A DNA stretch of 64,000 nucleotides. Source: Acinetobacter sp. ANC 4204 (GTDB lineage: Bacteria > Pseudomonadota > Gammaproteobacteria > Pseudomonadales > Moraxellaceae). Under the pieces are notes generated by a model. That model did not search any database. It saw only the letters and a list, made by a program, of their open reading frames with translations, and was not told the DNA's origin. Shown here in pieces: positions 8,293 through 16,130 of the stretch (its first letter is position 1; every line of letters starts with the position of its first letter). The translations under genes were made by a program, and so were the position numbers. The stretch is taken from assembly GCF_002135205.1 (NCBI RefSeq), contig NZ_NEFZ01000004.1, forward strand, positions 62,001 to 126,000. The letters run 5' to 3'.

Positions 8293-9596
8293 GAAGCGAA
8301 AATAAGATCTATGCCTTAATTGATGTGAACAATTGCTACGTCAGTTGTGAGCGTGTGTTTAATCCAAAGTTGAATAATAGACCAGTCATTGTGCTTTCAA
8401 ACAATGACGGCTGTGCTGTGGCGCGTTCGCAAGAAGCTAAAGACCTTGGGATTAAAATGGGTGTTCCCCTATTCCAAATAAAAGACATTGTTGAGAAACA
8501 CAATGTAGAAGTACTTTCGAGCAACTACAAAGTTTATGCAGAAATGTCTAAACGCTTTCACAGCATCCTTGCAGAATATGTTGCACCAGGAGAGCATGAG
8601 ATCTATTCGATTGATGAATGCTTTCTAGATCTCACCGCATATGAACATAAATTCGATTTGACGGAATACGCTCAAGACATGCGCGAACGTATTGCCAAGT
8701 GGATCGGCTTGCCTGTATCAGTCGGAATTGGTCGTAGTAAAACTGAAGCGAAGATTGCTAACCATATGGCCAAGAAAGCCAAACGTTTTTCGGGTGTCTG
8801 CAACTTGGTATCAATGGACCCAAAACATAAGGATTACTTTTTTAGTTTGATAGATGTATCTGAGGTTTGGGGAGTCGGTCGACAGCACAGCAAGAAACTG
8901 CATGCCATGGGTGTGCATACCGTTCAGGATCTCACCCGAACTGAACCTCGGAATATGAAAAGACTCTTTTCCATTGTTATGGCCAAAACGGTTGCCGAGT
9001 TGCAAGGTATTTCCTGCATAGAGATTGAACATGCCCCACCCGCTAAAAAACAAATCATTTCATCGAGGTCGTTTGGCCAACGTGTAACAGATAAAGAATC
9101 TTTGTCTGAGGCAATGAGTGATTACCTGCAGTCAGCTGTTAAACGCCTACGAGAAGATAAAAGTTTATGTGGTTGTGTGATTGCTTTTGCTGAGTCCAAT
9201 CCATTTGATAAGAACAAGCCCTTTTATAAGAAATCAATTAGTGTAAGCTTTGCTGAGCCTACTGACTCTGCTGCAGTCATGAATAAAGCCGTGATGAAGC
9301 AAATGAATGAACTATTTCAAGAAGGTATTGATTTTAAAAAATGCGGAGTGATTTTAACGTGTATCGAAAACAAGGCCACCTACATTCCCGATCTGTTGAC
9401 TGATATTGAATCTATAGAGCGAAATGAGAAACTGCAGCTTGCAATTGAGGGTGTTAAGGAAAGGTTTGGGGATAAAAAGCTTGCGATAGGACCATGTAAA
9501 TTGCCAAATCGTGGTTGGTCGATGAGTCGAGGGAGTTTGACGAGGGATTACTTTAGCTGGGAAGGGATGTTGACTATAGGGAGTGAAACACTATAG
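8289..9596 (+). CDS. umuC: Y-family DNA polymerase V catalytic subunit
   Basis: 435 residues from the ATG inside the ATGA overlap with umuD. The palm-domain acidic residues are intact: D in [16 protein letters not shown] at the N-terminus, and the [10 protein letters not shown] pair near residue 103. Finger and thumb helices ([34 protein letters not shown]) and the little-finger region with a C-terminal beta-clamp-like tail follow. With UmuD it performs error-prone bypass of lesions. Prophage-borne umuDC pairs raise mutagenesis after damage and are common in Acinetobacter prophages. Confidence 0.92.
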   Translation: MRSENKIYALIDVNNCYVSCERVFNPKLNNRPVIVLSNNDGCAVARSQEAKDLGIKMGVPLFQIKDIVEKHNVEVLSSNYKVYAEMSKRFHSILAEYVAPGEHEIYSIDECFLDLTAYEHKFDLTEYAQDMRERIAKWIGLPVSVGIGRSKTEAKIANHMAKKAKRFSGVCNLVSMDPKHKDYFFSLIDVSEVWGVGRQHSKKLHAMGVHTVQDLTRTEPRNMKRLFSIVMAKTVAELQGISCIEIEHAPPAKKQIISSRSFGQRVTDKESLSEAMSDYLQSAVKRLREDKSLCGCVIAFAESNPFDKNKPFYKKSISVSFAEPTDSAAVMNKAVMKQMNELFQEGIDFKKCGVILTCIENKATYIPDLLTDIESIERNEKLQLAIEGVKERFGDKKLAIGPCKLPNRGWSMSRGSLTRDYFSWEGMLTIGSETL

Positions 9597-9772
9597 TTAA
9601 AGAATATTTTACACCCATATCATTGATTATAAAACAAATAATTTAAAAATTAAAAAGCAAAGTTATAATATTTTTTTATGAAATAGCTTGTAGTAATTTT
9701 AGATTGATATATATTCTCCTATAGGCAATAATATTTTTATGGATAAATTATCCAAAATAACTAGGTTTCAAC

Positions 9773-11014
9773 ATGATTATTGATTTCACGATCGAAAACT
9801 TTTTGTCTTTTAAGGAGCAGCAAACTTTAAGTTTTGTTGCAGAACCTCCTTACGATATTCATCCAGACCACTTGTTAGAGACGCCTGAAAAAGATCTAAA
9901 ACTACTTAAAACAATTGTTATCTATGGTGCCAACGCATCAGGTAAGTCAAATTTTTTGTCAGCTATCCATTTTTTAAAACATTTGGTAATTAAATCTACT
10001 GATAAAAAGCCAGATGAACCCTTTGAGCTAATCTCATTTTTATTAGAGAAAGATTCTAAAACAAAACCTTCATGCTTTGACATTAACTTTTTTTGCAATG
10101 GTATTAGATATAACTATTATCTAGTCCTTGATAAAAATAAGGTTTTCCACGAACACCTTGCTTATTATCCCAAAAAATATAAAAAGAACATTTTTACTCG
10201 TGATTTAAATGATTCTGGTACATATGAATACAATATTGGCTCTGATCTAAAACCTAAACGCATCTATGACGACACAGCACTTAAAACGTCCCCGAATGTG
10301 TTATTTTTGACAAAGATGGTTGAAGAAAATAGTCAATTTTTGAAAACAGTTTATGATTGGTTTGCTAATACACTCTCTAAGCAATTTTCTTTAGAAGATA
10401 CTGCCAAAAATATTCATTCCAGCATCGACTTTAAGGAAAGATTTTTAAAATTCCTGAAATCTCAAGATATTGATATTGTAGATATTGATGTTGATAAAGG
10501 TTCATTAGCAGAACAGATCATTAAAAATAATAACAACTTAACGCCAGAAGTAAGGGAAAGGATAATGGAGGATTTGAAAAACCGCTCTTATTATGAAATC
10601 AAAACCTTTCATAAAAACTCTGAAAATGAACTTGAACCATTCGACTTGGAGTTGGAATCTCAGGGTACACGTAAACTTTTTGCACTTTCTTCTTTATTGC
10701 TAAATAATTATGAGAAGTTTGAGAAAACCTTTTATGTTGACGAATTAAGTTCAGCACTTCACCCACTGCTTGTTAAAAATTTCTTAAAAGAATTTAATAC
10801 AACAACCAATAATCAATTGATTTGTGTAACACATGATACGCACTTGATTAATCAAGAATGCTTAAGAAAAGATCAAATTTATTTTGTAGAAAAGGATAAA
10901 CTTCAAGCTTCTTCATTATATTCTCTGTTAGAATTCAACCCTAGAAATGATAGAGAAAACTGGGAGTTACGATACTTATCTGGAAGATATGGGGCTACCC
11001 CATTTTTTAGATAA
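9773..11014 (+). CDS. AAA ATPase of an AbiL / RloA-type abortive infection pair
   Basis: 413 residues. N-terminal IENFLSFKEQQTLSF motif, then Walker A GANASGKSN (residues 52-60), an ABC-like signature SQGTRKLFALSS near residue 297, Walker B FYVDELSSALHP near residue 322 and the switch histidine in CVTHDTHLI near 351. This layout is that of the AAA_15/AAA_21 (RloA, AbiLi, OLD-like) ATPases. The next gene is a RloB-family protein 14 bases downstream, and the pair matches the two-gene AbiL type of phage-defence system. It would use ATP to sense infection or license its partner. The flanking DNA is strongly AT-rich, as expected of transferred cargo. Confidence 0.8.
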   Translation: MIIDFTIENFLSFKEQQTLSFVAEPPYDIHPDHLLETPEKDLKLLKTIVIYGANASGKSNFLSAIHFLKHLVIKSTDKKPDEPFELISFLLEKDSKTKPSCFDINFFCNGIRYNYYLVLDKNKVFHEHLAYYPKKYKKNIFTRDLNDSGTYEYNIGSDLKPKRIYDDTALKTSPNVLFLTKMVEENSQFLKTVYDWFANTLSKQFSLEDTAKNIHSSIDFKERFLKFLKSQDIDIVDIDVDKGSLAEQIIKNNNNLTPEVRERIMEDLKNRSYYEIKTFHKNSENELEPFDLELESQGTRKLFALSSLLLNNYEKFEKTFYVDELSSALHPLLVKNFLKEFNTTTNNQLICVTHDTHLINQECLRKDQIYFVEKDKLQASSLYSLLEFNPRNDRENWELRYLSGRYGATPFFR

Positions 11015-11028
11015 GGTGAGTATTTATT

Positions 11029-11769
11029 ATGGGTACTGATGATTTAGCTAAAAAGCGTATCTCCGCAAATAAAGAGAGGAGAACTGCTCTTAAAGAATTG
11101 CGTAAGGCACGTAGTGTTGGTAATCGTACTATCTTTCCTAATATTTTAATATTGACTGAAGGATTTTCAGAAAACATCTATTTTGATGAACTCATTAAAG
11201 TATTAGGCTTGGATACTGTTTTTTCCAGAAAAAGTGTAAGCACTTCAAGTAAAGGTATATTACATGAAGCCGAACATGAGGATTTAAAAAATAAGGATAC
11301 TGAAAAAGAATGGACTTATATATTCTGTGTTTTTGATTTAGATACAGTTAAGGATCGTAGTCATTTAGAACTCTTAAGTAGAATAAACATTAATTTTACT
11401 AAGATCATTCCAATTTACACTTTCCCGTGTATTGAAATATGGTTTCTTCTTCATTTCGAGTGTAATACTCGTCCTTTTCAATCAAAGGGGAAGAAATCTA
11501 TTGGGAATATCGTAAAATCCCATTTCAAAAACACCTATAGTCCTGAATATTTAGAGACTAATGAAGACGTAATTAGACCTCTAGCTCATGCACATGACAA
11601 TGCTATCTATAATTCTATTCGCTTATACTCTCAACAAGTGGAAGTAAAATCGAATAACCCTATTTCAAATATACATGCTCTCGTTACCCTATTAAAGAAT
11701 ATGTCTGATCGAACGCAAGAGTATGATTATAATTATGAATACCAATCATTCATAGAAGATAATCTTTGA
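11029..11769 (+). CDS. RloB-family protein, second gene of the AbiL-type pair
   Basis: 246 residues. A basic N-terminus (KKRISANKERRTALKELRKAR) is followed by the RloB/TOPRIM-like core: ILTEGFSENIYFDEL near residue 42, FCVFDLDTVKD near residue 100 and FPCIEIWFLLHF near 138. These acidic clusters recall Toprim nucleases, so a metal-dependent nuclease effector is plausible. Same strand as and 14 bases behind the ATPase with a GGTG ribosome site, hence one operon. The target is unknown. Confidence 0.75.
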   Translation: MGTDDLAKKRISANKERRTALKELRKARSVGNRTIFPNILILTEGFSENIYFDELIKVLGLDTVFSRKSVSTSSKGILHEAEHEDLKNKDTEKEWTYIFCVFDLDTVKDRSHLELLSRININFTKIIPIYTFPCIEIWFLLHFECNTRPFQSKGKKSIGNIVKSHFKNTYSPEYLETNEDVIRPLAHAHDNAIYNSIRLYSQQVEVKSNNPISNIHALVTLLKNMSDRTQEYDYNYEYQSFIEDNL

Positions 11770-11798
11770 AAAATATATTTTTCAACAATAAAAATCGC

Positions 11799-11889
11799 TC
11801 ACTTAGAGGGGGGTTTTTCAGCTATAGAAATCACTGCTGCATGGCGTTGCTGGCAGTCTACATACTTTCAACCATCATCAATAATTCCA
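11799..11889 (-). pseudogene. broken second copy of the Rz1 spanin 3' end
   Basis: The minus strand encodes IIDDG-stop-KYVDCQQRHAAVISI-AEKPPSK-stop, which matches the last 28 residues of the intact outer spanin at 14735-14820 (IMIDDRRKYVDCQQRHAAV…DKKPSK). A TGA replaces an Arg codon, and no upstream part of the gene remains. It has the same orientation as the intact copy, about 2.9 kb away, but has clearly diverged in DNA, so it probably comes from a related phage rather than a recent duplication. Confidence 0.8.
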
Positions 11890-11930
11890 TTTAATTGTAT
11901 GCTTAGTTGACGATACTGGAAATTAATAAA

Positions 11931-13610
11931 TCAACTTTTACTTACCTTGAAAAGCATTCCAACTGGAGATTGCTTAACTTGTTTATTCTGATCAACCAAA
12001 TCACGAAATCTTTGAGGTATTTCTCTCAATTTAGGAGCATCAAGTAATTGATCCGCTGCTAATACTGCTAGTCCCCATGTAGGTGTTCCAGTTAAAGCTG
12101 CCCCTATTTCTATTCCTCCCGAAACAATCCAAGATCCAATATCAAATCCAGCAAATTTCCAATTTTTAGCTTTCAACTCATCAAGTTTCTTACGATGTTT
12201 ATCAAAACTTTGCTCAATATTTTCTAATATTTGATCTCTAGTTCTAAAACAATTAGTAGGATTAGTTTCTACTAATTCCTTAATATTATTTCCTAAAATA
12301 TTGCGGATTTCTTCTAAAGCACCTTGCTTTCTAAGCTCCAACAATGATTCAGGAGGGATGTTGCCTAACCAAGGTAAATCCGTTTGAGCTAAATCAGTTA
12401 AGCCTTTCGTTATATGCAAGTTTTCAGAGCCATAATATTCTTGAGCCTCATCAGCATCATATTCTAATTTCCAGTTAAAATATTGCCATGATGTTTCAGC
12501 TTCAATAATTGGAGTTCCTGAAAGTTGTCGTGCCTTGAGTAATAATTCATTACTCACTGACATTCTACCAACAGTTTGCATTTGAAATAACAAACCTGGC
12601 TCTGTTCTATTAAGAGCTTTTAGCTCATCTCCCTTTAAAGCCCTATTTATTTGTTCCTCTAAAGAACCTTTGCAGTTTGTATCAAATAAGGCCCTTTTTT
12701 TATCTTTTATTGCTTGAATTGTTTTTTCTACAGTATCAAGGCTTAAACAAAACTCATTAAACTCCTCAATACTTTCAAAGTTTCTACCAAATAATTTACT
12801 ACCGTGAGTTAGTGCATCATTTAGAGAGAAGTTATAAATAAAATCTCTACCATTGTCTTCTAAATTAGATAAATCAGGTAATATTACTACTACAGACATT
12901 CCTTCTTCGACACACGCTAATTCTTTATATTTGAGAATATTCATAGCGTGCTTTATTAGGAAAAAAACTGCTTTTTCTTTTGGATAGTGTTTGAATATAT
13001 GGAGTGATCGAACATATGGATCAGGTAATACGATAGTGTCAGTGTAAATACCACATTTTGAAGCAATATTTTCATCATGGGCAGGAAATAAATCTCCACC
13101 ATAAACCCCAGTAAGATTTGAGTGGTTATCTTCTAAATGCCAATAGCCAATATCACCTACTTCTTTCCAAAACGATAAAATCGCATCCATAAAATCAGGA
13201 ATTTGTTCAAACATATTGTTAACAAAATCGGCTTTTGTTGATAAAAATTCCGCAATATGGTTAGGGTTAGAGTTCGCTTTAAGCATTTGTTGATAGATGA
13301 AATCAAAATTTTGCTCTATCAGATCAAAATATAGTTTTTGAATTTCAACTAGCGAAATTTCTTTCTTTAATTTTCCCCTTGTGTCGAAATGTTCCACAGC
13401 CAAAGCCATTGAACGAATTCGCCCATCAACAGACTCTAAAATGATCTCACCACTTTCATCATATTTGATATTTCGAAGACTCTCTTTGAAATCTTCAGCT
13501 AGGTGTGAAGCAATTTTTACTTTACCGGCCTCTAACTGTTCTGAAAGAATTTTAAGTCTATACCTTAATCTTTCTTCATAATCTTGTTGTTCTGTTTCTA
13601 AGTCAATCAT
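11931..13610 (-). CDS. unrecognised 559-residue cargo protein with C-terminal hydrophobic segment
   Basis: No family was recognised. An acidic coiled-coil-like N-terminus (about 1-140) leads to a mixed domain of about 350 residues and a C-terminal segment (486-526, containing GSWIVSGGIEIGAAL and WGLAVLAADQLL) that could form two short membrane helices, then a basic tail. It is divergent from the NYN gene and lies alone between the spanin remnant and 338 bases of non-coding DNA. Strong AT-richness and position in the defence-like cargo zone suggest an antiphage or host-fitness role, with the hydrophobic end as a possible membrane effector. This is inference from context. Confidence 0.6.
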   Translation of the reverse strand: MIDLETEQQDYEERLRYRLKILSEQLEAGKVKIASHLAEDFKESLRNIKYDESGEIILESVDGRIRSMALAVEHFDTRGKLKKEISLVEIQKLYFDLIEQNFDFIYQQMLKANSNPNHIAEFLSTKADFVNNMFEQIPDFMDAILSFWKEVGDIGYWHLEDNHSNLTGVYGGDLFPAHDENIASKCGIYTDTIVLPDPYVRSLHIFKHYPKEKAVFFLIKHAMNILKYKELACVEEGMSVVVILPDLSNLEDNGRDFIYNFSLNDALTHGSKLFGRNFESIEEFNEFCLSLDTVEKTIQAIKDKKRALFDTNCKGSLEEQINRALKGDELKALNRTEPGLLFQMQTVGRMSVSNELLLKARQLSGTPIIEAETSWQYFNWKLEYDADEAQEYYGSENLHITKGLTDLAQTDLPWLGNIPPESLLELRKQGALEEIRNILGNNIKELVETNPTNCFRTRDQILENIEQSFDKHRKKLDELKAKNWKFAGFDIGSWIVSGGIEIGAALTGTPTWGLAVLAADQLLDAPKLREIPQRFRDLVDQNKQVKQSPVGMLFKVSKS

Positions 13611-13948
13611 TCCAAAACCTTTTTAATAATATTTAAAGTTTAATAGAGCTAAATTTTTAAATTCCAATAAGGGCGATTATTTCATATACTTCTATTTAAC
13701 ATAAAACCTCTTATTCGACATCTGAATTTTCCACTAAATATCCACCCATTTATCATAATAGAAACTTATACAAGAGCCATCACTTAGATGGCTTTTTTAA
13801 TTCACACACTGCACACAAACAGTGACATGCACCTTTGTCGAAATCGTATGAGCTCAAATCAAAGAATTGAAAATTAATTATATTTAACTATTTGTAATTT
13901 ATATATTATTAGTATAGATTAGGATAATTTCACAAGAATTATTAAAGA
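13611..13948. other. divergent intergenic region between two cargo genes
   Basis: 338 bases of AT-rich DNA upstream of both the 559-residue gene (minus) and the NYN gene (plus), so it must hold both promoters. I see a terminator-like hairpin at 13775-13797 and nothing that encodes a protein of useful length. The tract just before the NYN start contains TATAATTT-like AT runs, but no single promoter stands out. Confidence 0.5.
13775..13797 (+). terminator. intrinsic terminator with no gene in front of it
   Basis: AGCCATC (13775-13781), loop ACTTA, GATGGCT (13787-13793) and then a run of T. It has the form of a plus-strand Rho-independent terminator, but the DNA before it on the plus strand carries no gene, so it may be the leftover end of a lost one or insulate the NYN gene. 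Confidence 0.65.
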
Positions 13949-14707
13949 ATGTCAGAATCAAACAATTTAAAACTTGCTGTGTTGATAGATGCGGACAATG
14001 CTCAAGCATCCGTATGTGAAAATTTACTAAAAGAAATTGCCAGGTTTGGCACAGCACATATTAAGAGAATCTACGGGGATTGGACTAAGCCAAATTTAAA
14101 ATCATGGAAAGAACAACTACATAAACATGCTATTCAGCCTGTGCAGCAATTTAGCTACACGTCAGGAAAAAACGCTACTGACTCAGCATTAATTATTGAT
14201 GCTATGGACTTACTACACCAAAGCCACCTAGATGGATTTTGCTTAATTTCTTCTGATAGCGATTTTACTAGACTCGCAACGAGAATTAGAGAGAATGGTT
14301 TGGTTGTTTACGGTTTTGGTGAAAAGAAAACTCCAGAAGCATTTATTGTCGCATGTGATCAATTTATTTATGTTGAAAATCTTACGCCAAAACTTGAAGA
14401 GGTAATATCAGCAGAAATAGATGATCAAAAACCAGCTAAAACAACGAAAAAAGCAGATTTATCTAAAGATAAAAAGTTAAAAGATGCACTTAAAGTCGCT
14501 ATTAATGCTCTATCAAAAGATTCTGATTGGGCACCATTATCAGGTGTTGGGGGGTATATGGTTAAAAATGACCCCTCTTTCGACTCTCGAAGCTATGGCT
14601 ATGAAAAACTCGGAGCGTTAGTTGAAAACCTAAATTACATAGAGGTAGATAAGCGCAAACCTAACGATGCATCACATATTTATCACATGTATATTCGCCT
14701 TAAATAA
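13949..14707 (+). CDS. NYN/PIN-like ribonuclease with C-terminal OST-HTH (LOTUS) region
   Basis: 252 residues. The N-terminal NYN (LabA/DUF88) domain shows the acidic metal-binding set: D14 and D16 in VLIDADNAQ, D78 in GKNATDSALIID, and D103/D105 in SSDSDFTRLA. A Lys-rich linker (about 145-170) joins it to a C-terminal domain (about 170-252: WAPLSGVGGYM…GYEKLGALVENL…YIEV) that resembles the OST-HTH/LOTUS RNA-binding fold. It should be a metal-dependent RNase directed to structured RNA. Single gene ending in a terminator shared with the spanin gene; its place in the cargo zone suggests a phage-competition or host role (inference). Confidence 0.8.
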   Translation: MSESNNLKLAVLIDADNAQASVCENLLKEIARFGTAHIKRIYGDWTKPNLKSWKEQLHKHAIQPVQQFSYTSGKNATDSALIIDAMDLLHQSHLDGFCLISSDSDFTRLATRIRENGLVVYGFGEKKTPEAFIVACDQFIYVENLTPKLEEVISAEIDDQKPAKTTKKADLSKDKKLKDALKVAINALSKDSDWAPLSGVGGYMVKNDPSFDSRSYGYEKLGALVENLNYIEVDKRKPNDASHIYHMYIRLK

Positions 14708-14727
14708 CTGTACAGCTCACTAAATTA

Positions 14728-14753
14728 AAAGCCCTCATTTAGAGGGCTTTTTA
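14728..14753. terminator. bidirectional terminator overlapping the Rz1 stop
   Basis: AAAGCCCTC (14728-14736), loop ATTTA, GAGGGCTTT (14742-14750) then TT on the plus strand; A-rich on the other side. It ends both the plus-strand NYN gene and the minus-strand lysis operon. The spanin stop codon (14735-14737) lies within it. Confidence 0.85.
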
Positions 14754-15034
14754 TCGACTATTGAAATCACCGCTGCATGCCTCTGCTGACAATCTACATA
14801 CTTTCGGCGATCATCAATCATAATGGGCAGAATGTCTTTGCCTTGCCCTGATTCAAGCTTTTGCAGATCAGGGCAACGCGCTTTCAAGTTCGACGGTATT
14901 ACCAGCGGCGTTGACTGCTGACACCCCAGCATCATCGAAACAAGTGTTGAGATAAATAGGACGTTCAATGATCTTTTGCACTTCACGTGTAATTGTTTCT
15001 GTTTTGACTCGCTCGGTTTCTTTGGTTTGTTCAT
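14735..15034 (-). CDS. outer-membrane spanin lipoprotein, Rz1-like
   Basis: 99 residues from ATG 15034, which follows AGGTGA; GTG starts at 15043 and 14986 are alternatives. A hydrophobic stretch ends in the lipobox LVSMMLGC, giving a lipidated Cys anchored in the outer membrane. The start lies within the Rz gene in another frame, the hallmark nested or overlapping spanin arrangement, with 167 bases shared. It joins the Rz product across the periplasm to fuse the membranes in the last step of lysis. A damaged copy of its 3' end lies at 11799. Confidence 0.8.
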   Translation of the reverse strand: MNKPKKPSESKQKQLHVKCKRSLNVLFISTLVSMMLGCQQSTPLVIPSNLKARCPDLQKLESGQGKDILPIMIDDRRKYVDCQQRHAAVISIVDKKPSK

Positions 15035-15263
15035 AGTCTTCACCTGCTTTCTGTGCCCGTTCTTGTGCTTCCTGTTCTGCGTCTTTGTAAGGCTTCACAG
15101 CCTTATCGACTTCTTGCTGTACCTTAGTTTTACAATCAGCCTTCGCCTTATTCAAATCACCAGCCAGTGAATTGGATTGCCATGTTTGAAACAAGGTATA
15201 AATCAAAAGCACAAGGATTAGGGTCCAGCGTTTGTTATTCCAAATCAGTAAAAGAAATGGCAT
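14868..15263 (-). CDS. inner-membrane spanin, Rz-like
   Basis: 131 residues: one N-terminal transmembrane helix (about residues 11-27, WTLILVLLIYTLFQTW) followed by a long charged periplasmic coiled coil (about 35-100, rich in KAKADC, EAQERAQKAGEDYEQ). Its ATG directly follows the endolysin TAG stop. Partner of the overlapping Rz1-like lipoprotein. The topology and nested partner make the call safe despite weak sequence conservation in this family. Confidence 0.82.
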   Translation of the reverse strand: MPFLLLIWNNKRWTLILVLLIYTLFQTWQSNSLAGDLNKAKADCKTKVQQEVDKAVKPYKDAEQEAQERAQKAGEDYEQTKETERVKTETITREVQKIIERPIYLNTCFDDAGVSAVNAAGNTVELESALP

Positions 15264-15773
15264 CTAGTTTTCTCCCATGCATTTTTCATAGCGAGCTTGT
15301 TGTCGAACCCATACCCCGTAGCAATTATTTGAGCGGATCGAACAATCTCGCTTTGCTGCATACTTCCACTTCAATAGCGACTTGCAAGCTTGTAAATAGT
15401 TGCGGGATTTCAAGTTACGAAGCATTGAAGATTGCGACCATGCGCCTGTGCCGAACTGGTATGTGAAGTCCATGTACAAGTCATACTCGGCTTGAGAAAG
15501 CGGAATACCAACAAGCGTTTTATTGAAAATCTTGGCATCCTTATTAATATGGAATTGCAGATATTCAGCCGCTTGTTTCTTTGTAATCGGTGGATCTGTG
15601 ATTTTGACGGTTTTGCCGTTTGGATAGACCGTTGTGCCTGTACCGATAGTTGCCACTTTAACGCTATCGTAATAAGGTTTAAGTACAGTGCCTTCCCGGC
15701 TTTGCGTCCAAGCAACACCTCCCAAACTAATCACCGTCGCCATCGTTACAGCGACTTTGGTTTTATTTGACAT
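15264..15773 (-). CDS. GH24 lysozyme, SAR-type endolysin
   Basis: 169 residues from ATG 15773, selected because AAAGG lies nine bases upstream; ATG 15782 is too close to that site. The first about 25 residues (VAVTMATVISLGGVAW) are a weakly hydrophobic signal-anchor-release segment. The catalytic triad E-x8-D-x5-T is visible in REGTVLKPYYDSVKVATIG. It cleaves peptidoglycan after export by the host Sec system and release from the membrane. Overlaps the holin gene by 11 bases and abuts Rz. Confidence 0.9.
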   Translation of the reverse strand: MSNKTKVAVTMATVISLGGVAWTQSREGTVLKPYYDSVKVATIGTGTTVYPNGKTVKITDPPITKKQAAEYLQFHINKDAKIFNKTLVGIPLSQAEYDLYMDFTYQFGTGAWSQSSMLRNLKSRNYLQACKSLLKWKYAAKRDCSIRSNNCYGVWVRQQARYEKCMGEN

Positions 15774-16041
15774 TGCATTCATCCTTTGCTTTTCGTAGCG
15801 CAATTTCATGAAGTTGATCTGCACGCTGATCTTCTTTTTTCTTGTAGTGCCAATTAATTAAAAAACTCAAAAAACTAACTAATAGGCCACCTAAACCAAT
15901 GCAAACACCAAGGATGGTCATCGGATCAAGACCAGCTAACCAGCCAACAAATGAAATCCCACCACCAGCAACTGCAGTTTTTGAAAAAGCACTCGTCATG
16001 GCTGCACTTGCTTCAATTGCCGTTTGTGCATGATCTGCCAT
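15763..16041 (-). CDS. putative holin
   Basis: 92 residues from ATG 16041, preceded by a very strong GGGGGGAG ribosome site; an upstream in-frame start at 16080 lies within a terminator. A central hydrophobic region (about 20-60, GGGISFVGWLAGLDPMTILGVCIGLGGLLVSFLSFLIN) forms one or two helices and is followed by a highly charged C-terminus (HYKKKEDQRADQ). Size, topology and first place in the lysis cassette define it. With a SAR endolysin it may act as a pinholin. Confidence 0.8.
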   Translation of the reverse strand: MADHAQTAIEASAAMTSAFSKTAVAGGGISFVGWLAGLDPMTILGVCIGLGGLLVSFLSFLINWHYKKKEDQRADQLHEIALRKAKDECNVK

Positions 16042-16063
16042 ACTCCCCCCTTTTTTTTGGTAA

Positions 16064-16094
16064 TAAAAAACTCCACGCATTGGCGTAGAGTTTT
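16064..16094 (-). terminator. terminator between the giant virion gene and the lysis cassette
   Basis: On the minus strand ACTCTACGC (16091-16083), a 4-base loop, GCGTGGAGT (16078-16070) with one G-U pair, and then T5. It sits 40 bases beyond the giant gene and just before the holin, so lysis genes need read-through or their own promoter. Confidence 0.8.
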
Positions 16095-16113
16095 ATTTAA
16101 AGGCGGTTATTTA

Positions 16114-16130
16114 GCGAACCTTACAGGGGG
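16114..16130 (-). repeat. late-operon junction motif, copy 1
   Basis: Minus strand CCCCCTGTAAGGTTCGC begins immediately after the TAA stop of the giant gene. One of six near-identical copies at gene junctions. Confidence 0.7.

Noticed and set aside
9773..11769. Retron or OLD-family nuclease system
   Set aside because: No reverse transcriptase and no Toprim fused to the ATPase; the separate RloB-family partner favours an AbiL-type pair.
7424..15000. Integrase gene near this attachment end
   Set aside because: None of the genes here shows tyrosine or serine recombinase motifs; the integrase must lie beyond the right edge.
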